Shown one piece after another: positions 1 to 7,122 of a DNA stretch of 13,763 nucleotides; position 1 is the first letter of the stretch; each line of letters starts with the position of its first letter. Source of the DNA: Gemmatimonadota bacterium (GTDB lineage: Bacteria; Latescibacterota; UBA2968; UBA8231); contig PATE01000018.1 in assembly GCA_002712305.1 (NCBI GenBank), positions 23,465 to 37,227 on the forward strand. The letters run 5' to 3'. Below the pieces are notes generated by a model. It was not told where the DNA came from, did no database searches, and saw only the letters and a program-made list of their open reading frames with translations. A program made the position numbers and the translations under genes.

Positions 1-950
1 CCGGAGCGACCGAGCGCTTCAGCATCCCAATCGATGGATAGGATGGGTGCCACATTCGAACGACCTGGGGCACGTGTCGCGAAGCGGATACTGTCCACGT
101 CGGCCACCGCATCCTGGATCGCCTGCAATCGTCGCTCCCATTCGGCCCACTCCGCCTTGTGATCCCGTCGAACCCACATTTCCACCGCTGCAAGCAGGGC
201 CATGACCTCTTCTTTGCTCGCCTTCATGGGACGTGCAATCGCGTGGTGTGGCGCGCCATTGAGGAACGCTGCCTGGAGGAGTGACTTGCTTCCCAGAACC
301 AATCCCGACGACTGGGGGCCACGCAGGCATTTCCCCCCGCTGTAGCCAACCGCATCTACCCCGTCCTCCAGGTATCGATTGGGAACGTCGGGCCTTTCGG
401 CGGCAGCATCGACGAAGGTGGGAATGTTGTGAGTCTTCCCAAGGTGGGCCATCTGCGCGACACTCACCTGGCCTCGATCTGCTGCATCGCCGAAGATCAG
501 CAGCAGGGCGGTTCTGTCAGTGATGGCGGCTTCCATCTCGGCCAGAGTCTCAACCTCGATCAGTTTGACCCCCACCATCCGCACCGCATGATCATACACG
601 TGACGATGGCTCTTCTGAACGATCACCTCGTCCGGCATGCCGGTCGTATCCGGCAGCCGTGCCATCCTCTCCGGATCGGTTCCGGCCACGGCTGCAGCCG
701 TGATCTGACACAGGGCGGCAGCGCAACCATTGGTGACCATCCCCCATTCACACTGCATCAATTCGGCAATTCGCTGCCCCACCGCATCGTGGAGTTCGTC
801 GAGGTGAACATACCGCATGGATGCGTCTACCATCGCTGCACGAGCCTCGGGCAACATGACACAACCACTGATGATGGTGTAGGTGCCGCGACAATTGATG
901 AGGGGCCGCAGACCGATTTTCTCATATGTGGGAAAGTCGAGTTCGCTCAT
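1..950 (-). CDS. SelA-like PLP-dependent enzyme (L-seryl-tRNA selenium transferase family), 3' end cut by window edge
   Basis: This frame is open from the ATG at 950 to the left edge (316 full codons, no stop), so the C-terminus is missing. It reads as a fold-type I PLP enzyme of the SelA-like superfamily. The best marker is SGGKCLRGPQSSGLVLG at residues 204-220, where K207 should carry the PLP aldimine; D181 in FVDAAAE is the expected pyridine-nitrogen partner. The N-terminal LRPLINCRGTYT (14-25) and the TNGCAAAL loop (73-80) also fit. Non-selenium members of this family include D-glucosaminate-6-phosphate ammonia-lyase (DgaE-like) enzymes, so true selenocysteine synthesis is unlikely here: no selB or selC is visible and the neighbours are metabolic. 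An in-frame ATG lies two codons upstream at 956; neither start has a clear ribosome site. The gene follows the class V aminotransferase by 46 bp and is probably the last gene seen of that operon. Family sure, substrate unknown. Confidence 0.87.
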   Translation of the reverse strand, partial: MSELDFPTYEKIGLRPLINCRGTYTIISGCVMLPEARAAMVDASMRYVHLDELHDAVGQRIAELMQCEWGMVTNGCAAALCQITAAAVAGTDPERMARLPDTTGMPDEVIVQKSHRHVYDHAVRMVGVKLIEVETLAEMEAAITDRTALLLIFGDAADRGQVSVAQMAHLGKTHNIPTFVDAAAERPDVPNRYLEDGVDAVGYSGGKCLRGPQSSGLVLGSKSLLQAAFLNGAPHHAIARPMKASKEEVMALLAAVEMWVRRDHKAEWAEWERRLQAIQDAVADVDSIRFATRAPGRSNVAPILSIDWDAEALGRS

Positions 951-996
951 GATCATCCGTCGTCAGAGAAGTGGATCGGGAAACGCCAGTACAACC

Positions 997-2217
997 TTAG
1001 AGGACGTCCTCGGCGTGTTCGGCGAGGTAGGCCTCCATCGCCGCCATGCCGGTACTGGGATCGACGGCGACATTCTGCCGAGCCAATGCGACACCAAGGG
1101 CATGCAATGTGCGGAATAAGTTTGGGGCACGACACTGTTCACCCATTTGGCCGATACGCACGATATCGAATCCGAAGGCCCCCGCGATGAGCACCTTGAA
1201 CCGATTCTCCATGAATTTCCTCGCCCGCGCATCGTCGATTCCATCGGGGATCTTGATGGCCAACACCGAGTTGAGACGATATTCCTCGGGCGTGAACAGC
1301 TCGAGGCCCATGGCCTGAATCCCCGTCTGCAGGGCCAGGGAACTGTGCAGATGTCGTTCGAAACGTTTCTCGAGTGTCTCCTCGATGATCAACCGAAGCG
1401 CTTCGTGCATCGCGAGCAGGCCTGGTACAGGTGCTGTGTAGTGATAACTGCCTTCACCCCAGAACCGCTCCGCTCGAATCACGTCCAAACACCAGTGTGG
1501 TTTGGCACCCTGGCGAGATACAATCGCCTCCCAGGCGCGATCTGAGAAGGAGATAAGAGAAACACCCGGCAGTGAAGACAGTCCCTTCTGACTGCCCGTC
1601 AGAAGAACATCGATCTCCCATTCGTCCTTCTTCAGCGGCATCGTACTCAGCGTGCACACGGCATCGATCATGGTCAGAGCGCCATGTTCATGGGCCAATC
1701 GCAGGATGTCCTGCAACTCTCGGGTCAAGACACCAGAAGAGGTCTCGCCCTGCACCATGGTCACCACGTCGTAGTGCCCCTGGGCGAGGGCATCGGCCAC
1801 CATCTGGGCCTCAACCGGTTTTCCGGGCTCCGACTCGAGCACCGTCACCTCTGCACCGACCCCCTCAGCCATCTCAGCGAATCGCCCACTGAAAAGCCCG
1901 CACTTAAGCACCAGCGCCCGACGTCCAGGCCACAGGAGATTGCCCACAGCCATCTCCATCGACGCAGAGGCCGGGCCGGACACGCCGTAGATCTTGTCAT
2001 CCTGCGTCTGAAAGACGTAGCGTGACATCTCCCGAATGTGGCGCAGGACCATCCCCATCGTGTCGCCCACGTGATCGATCACCATACTTCCGGCGCGGGC
2101 GACCTCTGCTGGCACCGGCACAGGCCCGGCTGTCATCAGCAGCAGGGGCTCTGCGGGCAAGACCGCAGTCAGGGGGGGCGGCGTCGGGCGCGTGATCGAA
2201 CGGTCAACGGGACTCAC
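997..2217 (-). CDS. Class V aminotransferase (alanine-glyoxylate / serine-pyruvate aminotransferase-like)
   Basis: A 406-residue fold-type I aminotransferase, close to the normal length for the AGXT/SgaA group. Visible signatures are LLLMTAGPVPVP at the N-terminus (25-36), the phosphate-binding GPASASME loop (81-88), D185 in MIDAVCTLSTMP, and the PLP-lysine motif LLTGSQKGLSSLPG (206-218, K211). These enzymes move an amino group between small amino acids and oxo-acids such as glyoxylate or pyruvate in the cytoplasm. The start chosen is a GTG at 2217 that overlaps the stop of the SIS gene (GTGA), with AGAGGT six bases upstream. A longer frame reaching 2361 only reads through the SIS gene. The segment HVGDTMG at 49-55 differs from the more usual HRSP-type segment near the N-terminus, so the substrate may differ from classical AGXT. 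The overlap implies translational coupling. Confidence 0.91.
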   Translation of the reverse strand: MSPVDRSITRPTPPPLTAVLPAEPLLLMTAGPVPVPAEVARAGSMVIDHVGDTMGMVLRHIREMSRYVFQTQDDKIYGVSGPASASMEMAVGNLLWPGRRALVLKCGLFSGRFAEMAEGVGAEVTVLESEPGKPVEAQMVADALAQGHYDVVTMVQGETSSGVLTRELQDILRLAHEHGALTMIDAVCTLSTMPLKKDEWEIDVLLTGSQKGLSSLPGVSLISFSDRAWEAIVSRQGAKPHWCLDVIRAERFWGEGSYHYTAPVPGLLAMHEALRLIIEETLEKRFERHLHSSLALQTGIQAMGLELFTPEEYRLNSVLAIKIPDGIDDARARKFMENRFKVLIAGAFGFDIVRIGQMGEQCRAPNLFRTLHALGVALARQNVAVDPSTGMAAMEAYLAEHAEDVL

Positions 2218-2774
2218 GGTGAGACCTCTTCCATGAAGTAATAACACACGAGATGCATAAGGATGGTATGAATGTCTTCGACGCGCCCCATGTGATGGGA
2301 GTCGACGATAATGGATCGATCTGCCAACTGTGCCAACTTCCCACCGCCAAAACCGGTCCAACCGATCGTCTCCACGCCAAGCTCTTTGGCTGCCTCTACA
2401 GCCTGAATGATATTCGCGCTGTTTCCGGAACCGGAGATCGCCAGCAGAACATCGCCGGGCCGGGCAAGATTGCGAAGTTGCTCGGCAAAGATGACGTCAT
2501 AGCTGATGTCGTTGGCCAATGCCGTCATCCAGGGCACATTGTCGGTGAGGGCGATCACACGAAAACGCCGGGCCTGATCGAGACTGGCTCCCTTACCCAG
2601 ATCGTTGGCCAGATGGCTGGCTGTGGCGCCACTGCCGCCATTCCCACACAGAAAAATCTGTGCATCGCGCTCGCGTGCGGCGGCGAATTGCTCGCACATA
2701 TCCTCAACTTGCCGAAGGTCAAGAGCATCGAGCGCGTCGCGAAGCTGCTGCAGATAGTTCTTCAAGTGTTTCAT
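2214..2774 (-). CDS. SIS-domain phosphosugar isomerase, GmhA-like
   Basis: A 186-residue single SIS-domain protein, the length of sedoheptulose-7-phosphate isomerase (GmhA) and of DiaA. The sugar-phosphate loops are clear: CGNGGSGATASHLAND (43-58) and SGSGNSANIIQA (114-125). The C-terminal helix has VEDIHTILMH (165-174), matching the Glu-x-x-His arrangement of GmhA (E166, H169). After the first loop GmhA normally has Ala-Glu, with a catalytic Glu; here the matching residues are N57-D58, so this may be a relative acting on another phosphosugar. Family members isomerise aldose and ketose phosphates in the cytoplasm as tetramers. The start codon follows the stop of the dihydrolipoyl dehydrogenase gene directly (TAGATG) and the stop overlaps the GTG of the aminotransferase gene, so all three are likely co-translated. 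Family sure; the GmhA reaction itself is not shown, and no other heptose genes are seen. Confidence 0.9.
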   Translation of the reverse strand: MKHLKNYLQQLRDALDALDLRQVEDMCEQFAAARERDAQIFLCGNGGSGATASHLANDLGKGASLDQARRFRVIALTDNVPWMTALANDISYDVIFAEQLRNLARPGDVLLAISGSGNSANIIQAVEAAKELGVETIGWTGFGGGKLAQLADRSIIVDSHHMGRVEDIHTILMHLVCYYFMEEVSP

Positions 2775-4199
2775 CTATATGTTGATCGCTTCATCAAATG
2801 CCGCCGCGGCGGCCTCCATGATCCCTTCGGAAAGGGTTGGGTGTGCGTGAACCGTGTGTGCCAATTCTTCCCACGTTGCTTCCATCTGTATGGCCAGTCC
2901 CAGTTCACCGATCAACTCGGTCACTCCAGAGCCCACCAGACAGGCGCCGAGCAGGTCTCCATAGCGGACCCCGAAGATCAGCTTGATGAACCCCGCTGTT
3001 GTACCGGTGGCAAGGGCCCGACCACTGGCGGCAAAGGGAAATCTGCCGATCCGGATTTCGATGCCTTGAGCACGCGCCTCCGCCTCACTGAGGCCGACTC
3101 GAGCCACTTCGGGATCACCATACACGCAAGATGGAATGGCACCTGGCAACAGGGCCGCCTTTCGACGATCGGTCATGAAGCCAACAGCCGCCACTGCTTC
3201 TGCCGTGGCCACATGGGCGAGGCAGGCCCCACCAATCACGTCGCCGATCGCCCAGACCTTCTCGCAGGAGGTCCGGTAAGCACTGTCGACGACGACCGAC
3301 CCGCCTTCAGTAGCGATTCCGAGGGTCTCAAGCCCGGCATCTTCGATATTCCCCGTCACGCCGATGGCAATCAGTGCCAGATCGGTTCTCGCCGATGCCC
3401 TTTCCCCGTCGTCCCCGTCGCGCCAGACGACGGACGTGGTTCGACGTCGCGGTCCCCCTTCGATGGTTTCGACCTGAACACCCGTATGAATCTCCACGCC
3501 GTCGGCCGCGAGACGGTCCTCCACGACGGTGACGATCTCATCATCCTCCGTCGGGAGGATTTTGGGAGCCCCTTCCAACAAGGTCACCTTCGTACCAAAC
3601 GCGGCGAAGAATCGCGCGAATTCGATACCGATGGCACCCGCTCCGATAATGGCAATCGATCGTGGGCGCTCGCCCAGGACCATCGCTTCACGGCTGGTCA
3701 AAATCCTCGGGTGATCAGCGAGGTCGACTCCGGGCAAAGTGAGCGGGCGTCCACCCGTGGCCAGCAGAACCCGGTTGGCGACAAGTCGTTGGTCGCCTTG
3801 CTCTGTTTCAACGCTGACGTCGCCTGACGATGTTAGACGTCCGTGCCCATGAATCACGTCGATCTTGTGGCGTCGCATGAGCCCCGCCACGCCCGCCGCC
3901 AGCCCGTCGGTCACCTCCCGACTGCGCTCGATCACGCGTCGCCAGTCGAACCCGATTTCACCGCGCACGCTGAGACCAAAGTCCTCTGCCTCTCGAAGCG
4001 ACTGCAGCAGATGAGCCTGATGCAACAACGTTTTGGTCGGGATACATCCCCAATTGAGACAGACACCACCGAGGCGGTCGGCCGCCTCGACGACGGCCAC
4101 TCGCCATCCATGTTGGGCAGCACGTATTGCCCCGGAATAGCCACCGGGGCCACCACCGATCACGACCAGATCATAGGGTTCGGAAGAAGCTACAGACAT
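2775..4199 (-). CDS. lpdA: Dihydrolipoyl dehydrogenase (E3)
   Basis: A flavoprotein disulphide reductase of 474 residues, typical E3 length. It re-oxidises dihydrolipoyl groups of 2-oxo acid dehydrogenase complexes or of the glycine cleavage H protein, passing electrons through FAD to NAD+. Visible in order: FAD-binding VVIGGGPGGYSGA (12-24); redox-active disulphide GGVCLNWGCIPTK (C47, C52); ATGG (147-150); NAD-binding IIGAGAIGIEFA (184-195); second FAD site AIGDVIGG (317-324); and the dimer-interface active site HAHPTLSE (H453, E458). All catalytic residues are present. ATG at 4199 is preferred; an in-frame GTG lies at 4208, and neither has a good ribosome site. It is the first gene of the leftward operon, followed without a gap by the SIS gene. 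No E1, E2 or glycine cleavage genes are in the window, so which complex it serves is unknown. Confidence 0.97.
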   Translation of the reverse strand: MSVASSEPYDLVVIGGGPGGYSGAIRAAQHGWRVAVVEAADRLGGVCLNWGCIPTKTLLHQAHLLQSLREAEDFGLSVRGEIGFDWRRVIERSREVTDGLAAGVAGLMRRHKIDVIHGHGRLTSSGDVSVETEQGDQRLVANRVLLATGGRPLTLPGVDLADHPRILTSREAMVLGERPRSIAIIGAGAIGIEFARFFAAFGTKVTLLEGAPKILPTEDDEIVTVVEDRLAADGVEIHTGVQVETIEGGPRRRTTSVVWRDGDDGERASARTDLALIAIGVTGNIEDAGLETLGIATEGGSVVVDSAYRTSCEKVWAIGDVIGGACLAHVATAEAVAAVGFMTDRRKAALLPGAIPSCVYGDPEVARVGLSEAEARAQGIEIRIGRFPFAASGRALATGTTAGFIKLIFGVRYGDLLGACLVGSGVTELIGELGLAIQMEATWEELAHTVHAHPTLSEGIMEAAAAAFDEAINI

Positions 4200-4226
4200 G
4201 GAAGGCACCGAGATACTTGTGGCTGG

Positions 4227-4253
4227 TTGACGTCATGAGACCGAACCGATAAT
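4227..4253 (+). promoter_or_regulatory. Candidate sigma-70-type promoter for rnhA
   Basis: In the gap between the divergent lpdA and rnhA genes there is TTGACG (4227-4232, 5/6 to the -35 consensus), a 15-bp spacer and GATAAT (4248-4253, 5/6 to the -10 consensus). It would give a leader of about 95 nt before the GTG at 4355. The short spacer lowers confidence. The rest of the gap is pyrimidine-rich (two C-runs at 4271-4275 and 4296-4301). I found no convincing promoter in it for lpdA on the other strand. Confidence 0.4.
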
Positions 4254-4354
4254 GTAGCCAGCCTTCTCTCCCCCCGCTCATATAGATGCACCCTTCCCCC
4301 CGGCGCGTCTGTTGATTTCATGCACCGTTCACGCGATCCCATGGGAGAGTTTCT

Positions 4355-4828
4355 GTGCCCGCATCTGCAGCCGACAACAATACGATCGTCATTCACTCCG
4401 ATGGCGCCTGCTCGGGAAATCCGGGGCCCGGTGGCTGGGCCGCCAGACTTCAGCACCCGGATGGCCGAATCCAGGAGCTAGGCGGTGCCGTTCCCGACAC
4501 GACCAACAACCGTATGGAGCTACAGGCAGCTATCGAGGGCCTGCAGGCGGCTCCAGAAGGGAATGTCGTGATGATTACCGATTCCCAGTATCTGCGAAAG
4601 GGCATCACCGAGTGGATTCACAACTGGAAACGGCGGGGATGGATGACGGCGGCAAAAAAACCGGTGCTGAATCAGGATCTGTGGCGAATCCTCGATGAGT
4701 TGAACAGTGCACGGATCCGCTGGGAATACACCAAGGGGCACGCGGGAGACCCCGGTAACGAACGGTGCGACGAGATCGCCCACGGTTTTTCGCAAGGGTA
4801 TACGGTGGAACTGCAGGCCATCGGTTAG
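4355..4828 (+). CDS. rnhA: Ribonuclease HI
   Basis: A 157-residue type 1 RNase H, close to the 155 residues of the E. coli enzyme. It cuts the RNA strand of RNA-DNA hybrids in R-loops and priming remnants. The full catalytic set is visible: D16 in HSDGACSGNPGPGGW, E55 in NNRMELQA, D76 in ITDSQY, D139 in NERCDEIA, and the flanking histidine H129 in TKGHAGDPGN. The basic segment around WKRRGW (91-96) matches the substrate-binding protrusion of E. coli RNase HI. The start is a GTG with GGGAG seven bases upstream; an ATG at 4341 is out of frame. It stands alone on the plus strand, divergent from lpdA and convergent with the DUF218 gene, whose stop lies 7 bp away. No terminator hairpin fits in that space. 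Confidence 0.97.
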   Translation: MPASAADNNTIVIHSDGACSGNPGPGGWAARLQHPDGRIQELGGAVPDTTNNRMELQAAIEGLQAAPEGNVVMITDSQYLRKGITEWIHNWKRRGWMTAAKKPVLNQDLWRILDELNSARIRWEYTKGHAGDPGNERCDEIAHGFSQGYTVELQAIG

Positions 4829-4835
4829 GCGTCGA

Positions 4836-5612
4836 TCAGAGCCAACCACGCAACCAGTAGACGGTGATGCCCACGTATTCCTTCACCGCTCTGTGCGAGG
4901 CGCGAAGGGCTTCGGCGTTCGGTAGGAACCTTCCCACAGAGAAAGGGCGCTGAACAGCCTGCAGGTCGGTCGGTGCGGGAATCACATCCACGCCCTGCCG
5001 TTCGAAGACGCCGATGGCGCGACGCATGTGGCAGGCGGAAGTGACAAGCAGGATCCGGTTCCACCCCCGTTCGTGCAGTAGTGGCGCCGTGTAGAACGCG
5101 TTCTCGCGGGTGCTGCGGGAACGCTCTTCGAGCACAAGAGCGCCGTCATGAACCCCATATTCCAGCGCTAACTGTCTGAGACGCTGCGCTTCGGTGATAT
5201 CTGAGCCGACCAACGACTCGATCACGCCCCCACTCAAGATGAGGTGTTCGGCTTTGCCGGCACGCCACAGACGCATGCCAAACAGCAGCCGATCGAAGGC
5301 GCCGCCCACGTCGACTTCGACACGGGGTGGCACAGGGGCGCCGATGGCTCCGCCGAGGACGACGATCACATCTGCCTCTTGGTAGTCCTTGGCGAGTTTT
5401 TGTGGGAAGTCATCCTCCAGCGATCGGAGCAATGCGTCGCCCACCCAGGGCTGCGAGAAGTAGAGGACGAGAAAGATGCCGGCCAGAACCAGGCGTCTCG
5501 CGTCATGGGTTCGATGAAACACGCGACACAGCAGAGCCAGCAGCCATAGCCCTGCGGCCAAGCCGAGTGGGTAGGCCAGGGGCGCGAAGATCTTGCCGAT
5601 CAGGACAAACAA
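4836..5612 (-). CDS. DUF218 / YdcF-SanA-ElyC-like membrane protein
   Basis: A 258-residue protein with two N-terminal membrane helices (about residues 4-29 and 39-57) and a DUF218 domain (about 81-215). Domain markers are DVIVVLGGAIGAP (81-93), HLILSGG (123-129), E141 in the TEAQRLRQLALEYGV segment, ERSRSTRENA (163-172) and LLVTSACHMRRA (188-199). Family members such as SanA and ElyC are tied to envelope integrity and peptidoglycan or lipid-carrier metabolism in E. coli; the reaction is generally unresolved. The start appears to be TTG at 5612: no ATG or GTG lies near it, and the first membrane helix begins at once. That TTG is only 4 bp past the stop of the flavoprotein gene, so expression probably depends on translational coupling. 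The end is convergent with rnhA. Family confident, role unknown. Confidence 0.9.
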   Translation of the reverse strand: MFVLIGKIFAPLAYPLGLAAGLWLLALLCRVFHRTHDARRLVLAGIFLVLYFSQPWVGDALLRSLEDDFPQKLAKDYQEADVIVVLGGAIGAPVPPRVEVDVGGAFDRLLFGMRLWRAGKAEHLILSGGVIESLVGSDITEAQRLRQLALEYGVHDGALVLEERSRSTRENAFYTAPLLHERGWNRILLVTSACHMRRAIGVFERQGVDVIPAPTDLQAVQRPFSVGRFLPNAEALRASHRAVKEYVGITVYWLRGWL

Positions 5613-5616
5613 CGGG

Positions 5617-6168
5617 TCAGGATCGCAGTCGGCGTGCTGTGTCCGCCGTTGTGGTCACCAATTCGGCGACACGTCTCAGAACGTCCTCATCGGTCAGTCG
5701 ACCGTCGGCAAAGTCTTCACTCAACGCGTAGACCTGGCGGGGGACGATCCAGCAGCGCAAATCGAACATCAGGCCCTGGATCACGGACAGGAAACTCATG
5801 TATCCATGGCGACCACCAGCGCTGGCCATGAGACCGACCACCTTTCCAGCCATAGCGGGACCACCGTGCTCGATGACCGCCTTGAGGGTTGCATTCATGT
5901 TGAAGTTGTAGACGGGAAAAACGAGGATAACGCCGTCCGCTTCTTCAAGAAGTTGCACGAGTTCGTCGTCGCCACTGACACCTGATTCCCCAAAGGGGAG
6001 AATGTGGTGCGCACCGGCGGTGAAGGTTGTCAGACGAATGCCGGCGGCCTCACCCGCCTCGGTGGCATGCCTGCACAGGCAACTGGTCAGACTGCCATCA
6101 CCGAGTCCTGCATCGATCAGGGTAAGGTTCACGGCAGACGGCTGTGTCGGGGGATCTTCCGGGCTCAT
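5617..6168 (-). CDS. NADPH-dependent FMN reductase family flavoprotein
   Basis: A 183-residue flavodoxin-like protein of the NADPH-dependent FMN reductase family (SsuE, chromate/azo-reductase relatives). Markers are a phosphate loop GDGSLTSCL (23-31), the FMN-binding FPVYNFNMNATLKAVIEH (84-101), which matches the PxYN...LKNAIDW signature of the family, and ASAGGRHG (115-122). It should bind FMN and use NAD(P)H to reduce free flavin, quinones or other acceptors in the cytoplasm. The ATG at 6168 follows a leader of almost only C, A and T on the coding strand with no Shine-Dalgarno sequence, so initiation may be SD-independent. The DUF218 gene follows after 4 bp in the same direction. The gene is divergent from the CBM9-like gene. 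The family is clear; the physiological acceptor cannot be told. Confidence 0.9.
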   Translation of the reverse strand: MSPEDPPTQPSAVNLTLIDAGLGDGSLTSCLCRHATEAGEAAGIRLTTFTAGAHHILPFGESGVSGDDELVQLLEEADGVILVFPVYNFNMNATLKAVIEHGGPAMAGKVVGLMASAGGRHGYMSFLSVIQGLMFDLRCWIVPRQVYALSEDFADGRLTDEDVLRRVAELVTTTADTARRLRS

Positions 6169-6277
6169 GGATGTGTGTGGGTGTAGGGTGTTGTGTGTTC
6201 AAGTGAATTCCTAATATAGCGCCCTTCCGCAACTGGATCTTCAGCCACTAGCCATCAGCAACCAGGAGCAACCATCA

Positions 6278-7042
6278 ATGCGCTCAGTTCTGGTCATCAC
6301 CCTCGTCATGCTCTGCTCGAACGTGATCGCCATGGGCCAACGCGTCATGGACGTCCCCACCGAGCGGCCCTCCATGATCGTCGAGCGGGCGCCAGGCCCT
6401 CTCACGATCGATGGTCAGGTGGACGCCGCATGGAAAAAGGCCGATCCCGTCGAATTCGTCTTCCCGTGGAATGATGTCGCCGCCGAAGGTGCCCAATCGA
6501 CGAAGGCTCGTGTCCTGTGGGACGACGCCAATCTCTATCTGCTCTACGAGTGCGTGGACCCGTATCTCGACAGCGAGGTGCTCGACCACGATGGGCCGGT
6601 GTACAATGAGGATGCGGTGGAGATCTTCGCCACCCCCAATCCCGATAATGTGACAGCCTACTTCGGCTACGAGATGAACATCCACGGCACCTTTCTCGAC
6701 TACATGGCCTTCAAAGGAGGTACGGATCGCACCAAGTCCATCCACTTCGAATGGGAAGCCGAAGGAATTCAGATTGCCACGACTCACGACGGCACACTGA
6801 ATGACCACAGCGATACCGATCGAGGTTGGATCCTGGAAATGGCCATCCCCTTTGAGAACTTCCGGCATCTCGGGGGCACCCTGCCTCCCAAAGAGGGAGA
6901 TGTGTGGCGATGGAACCTGAATCGAACCAAGGGATATGATGGGCAGTTCAGCATCTGGTCGGATACGGGAACCGACCAGGCCAATTTCCATATTTCGGAT
7001 CGCTTCGGGTACGCGACCTTCACCACCAACGTCGCCGACTGA
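6278..7042 (+). CDS. Exported CBM9-like carbohydrate-binding protein
   Basis: A 254-residue protein with an N-terminal signal peptide (hydrophobic 3-18, probable cleavage after VIA at 18) and one family 9-like carbohydrate-binding domain filling the rest. Characteristic pieces are GPLTIDGQVDAAWKKADPV (40-58), KARVLWDDANLYLLYECVDP (76-95), NEDAVEIFATP (110-120), GWILEMAIPFENF (183-195), WRWNLNR (210-216) and FHISDRFGYATF (237-248). Such domains bind sugar chain ends in xylanases, but stand-alone secreted copies are common and may bind polysaccharide or act as accessory subunits. No catalytic domain is attached. AGGAG (6264-6268) lies 9 bp before the ATG, one of the best ribosome sites in the window. 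The 109-bp divergent gap holds AT-rich TAATAT (6212-6217) as a weak -10 candidate. The gene ends just before a strong terminator, so it is probably monocistronic. Confidence 0.9.
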   Translation: MRSVLVITLVMLCSNVIAMGQRVMDVPTERPSMIVERAPGPLTIDGQVDAAWKKADPVEFVFPWNDVAAEGAQSTKARVLWDDANLYLLYECVDPYLDSEVLDHDGPVYNEDAVEIFATPNPDNVTAYFGYEMNIHGTFLDYMAFKGGTDRTKSIHFEWEAEGIQIATTHDGTLNDHSDTDRGWILEMAIPFENFRHLGGTLPPKEGDVWRWNLNRTKGYDGQFSIWSDTGTDQANFHISDRFGYATFTTNVAD

Positions 7043-7081
7043 GTCGCCTTGAGCCGACCGAGTCGACTGAAAAGCAAACCG

Positions 7082-7122
7082 AAGGGGCCTCATCCACGTG
7101 TAGGACGAGGCCCCTTTTCCTT
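7082..7122. terminator. Intrinsic terminator between the convergent CBM9-like and herA genes
   Basis: GGGGCCTC (7084-7091) pairs perfectly with GAGGCCCC (7107-7114). The stem extends outward by two A-T pairs and inward, past one mismatch, by three more pairs around a 7-nt loop. On the plus strand the stem is followed by TTTTCCTT, which suits termination of the CBM9-like gene. Read leftward, the same stem is followed by a looser T-rich tract (TTCGGTTTGCTTTT) and lies right behind the herA stop at 7121-7123, so it probably serves both genes. Confidence 0.88.

Noticed and set aside
2253-3827. A 524-codon open frame on the plus strand
   Set aside because: It lies opposite lpdA and the SIS gene, which show all family motifs. 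Its product has no domain signature and irregular His/Gln/Arg-rich composition, typical of an antisense shadow in GC-rich DNA.
6278-6350. Lipoprotein signal in the CBM9-like protein (Cys at residue 13)
   Set aside because: The residues before the cysteine (VML) do not fit a lipobox and the cysteine is inside the hydrophobic core. Cleavage after VIA at residue 18 is more likely.
6284-7093. A 269-codon open frame on the minus strand
   Set aside because: It is opposite the CBM9-like gene, which has a ribosome site, signal peptide and domain motifs. The minus frame also reads through the terminator stem.
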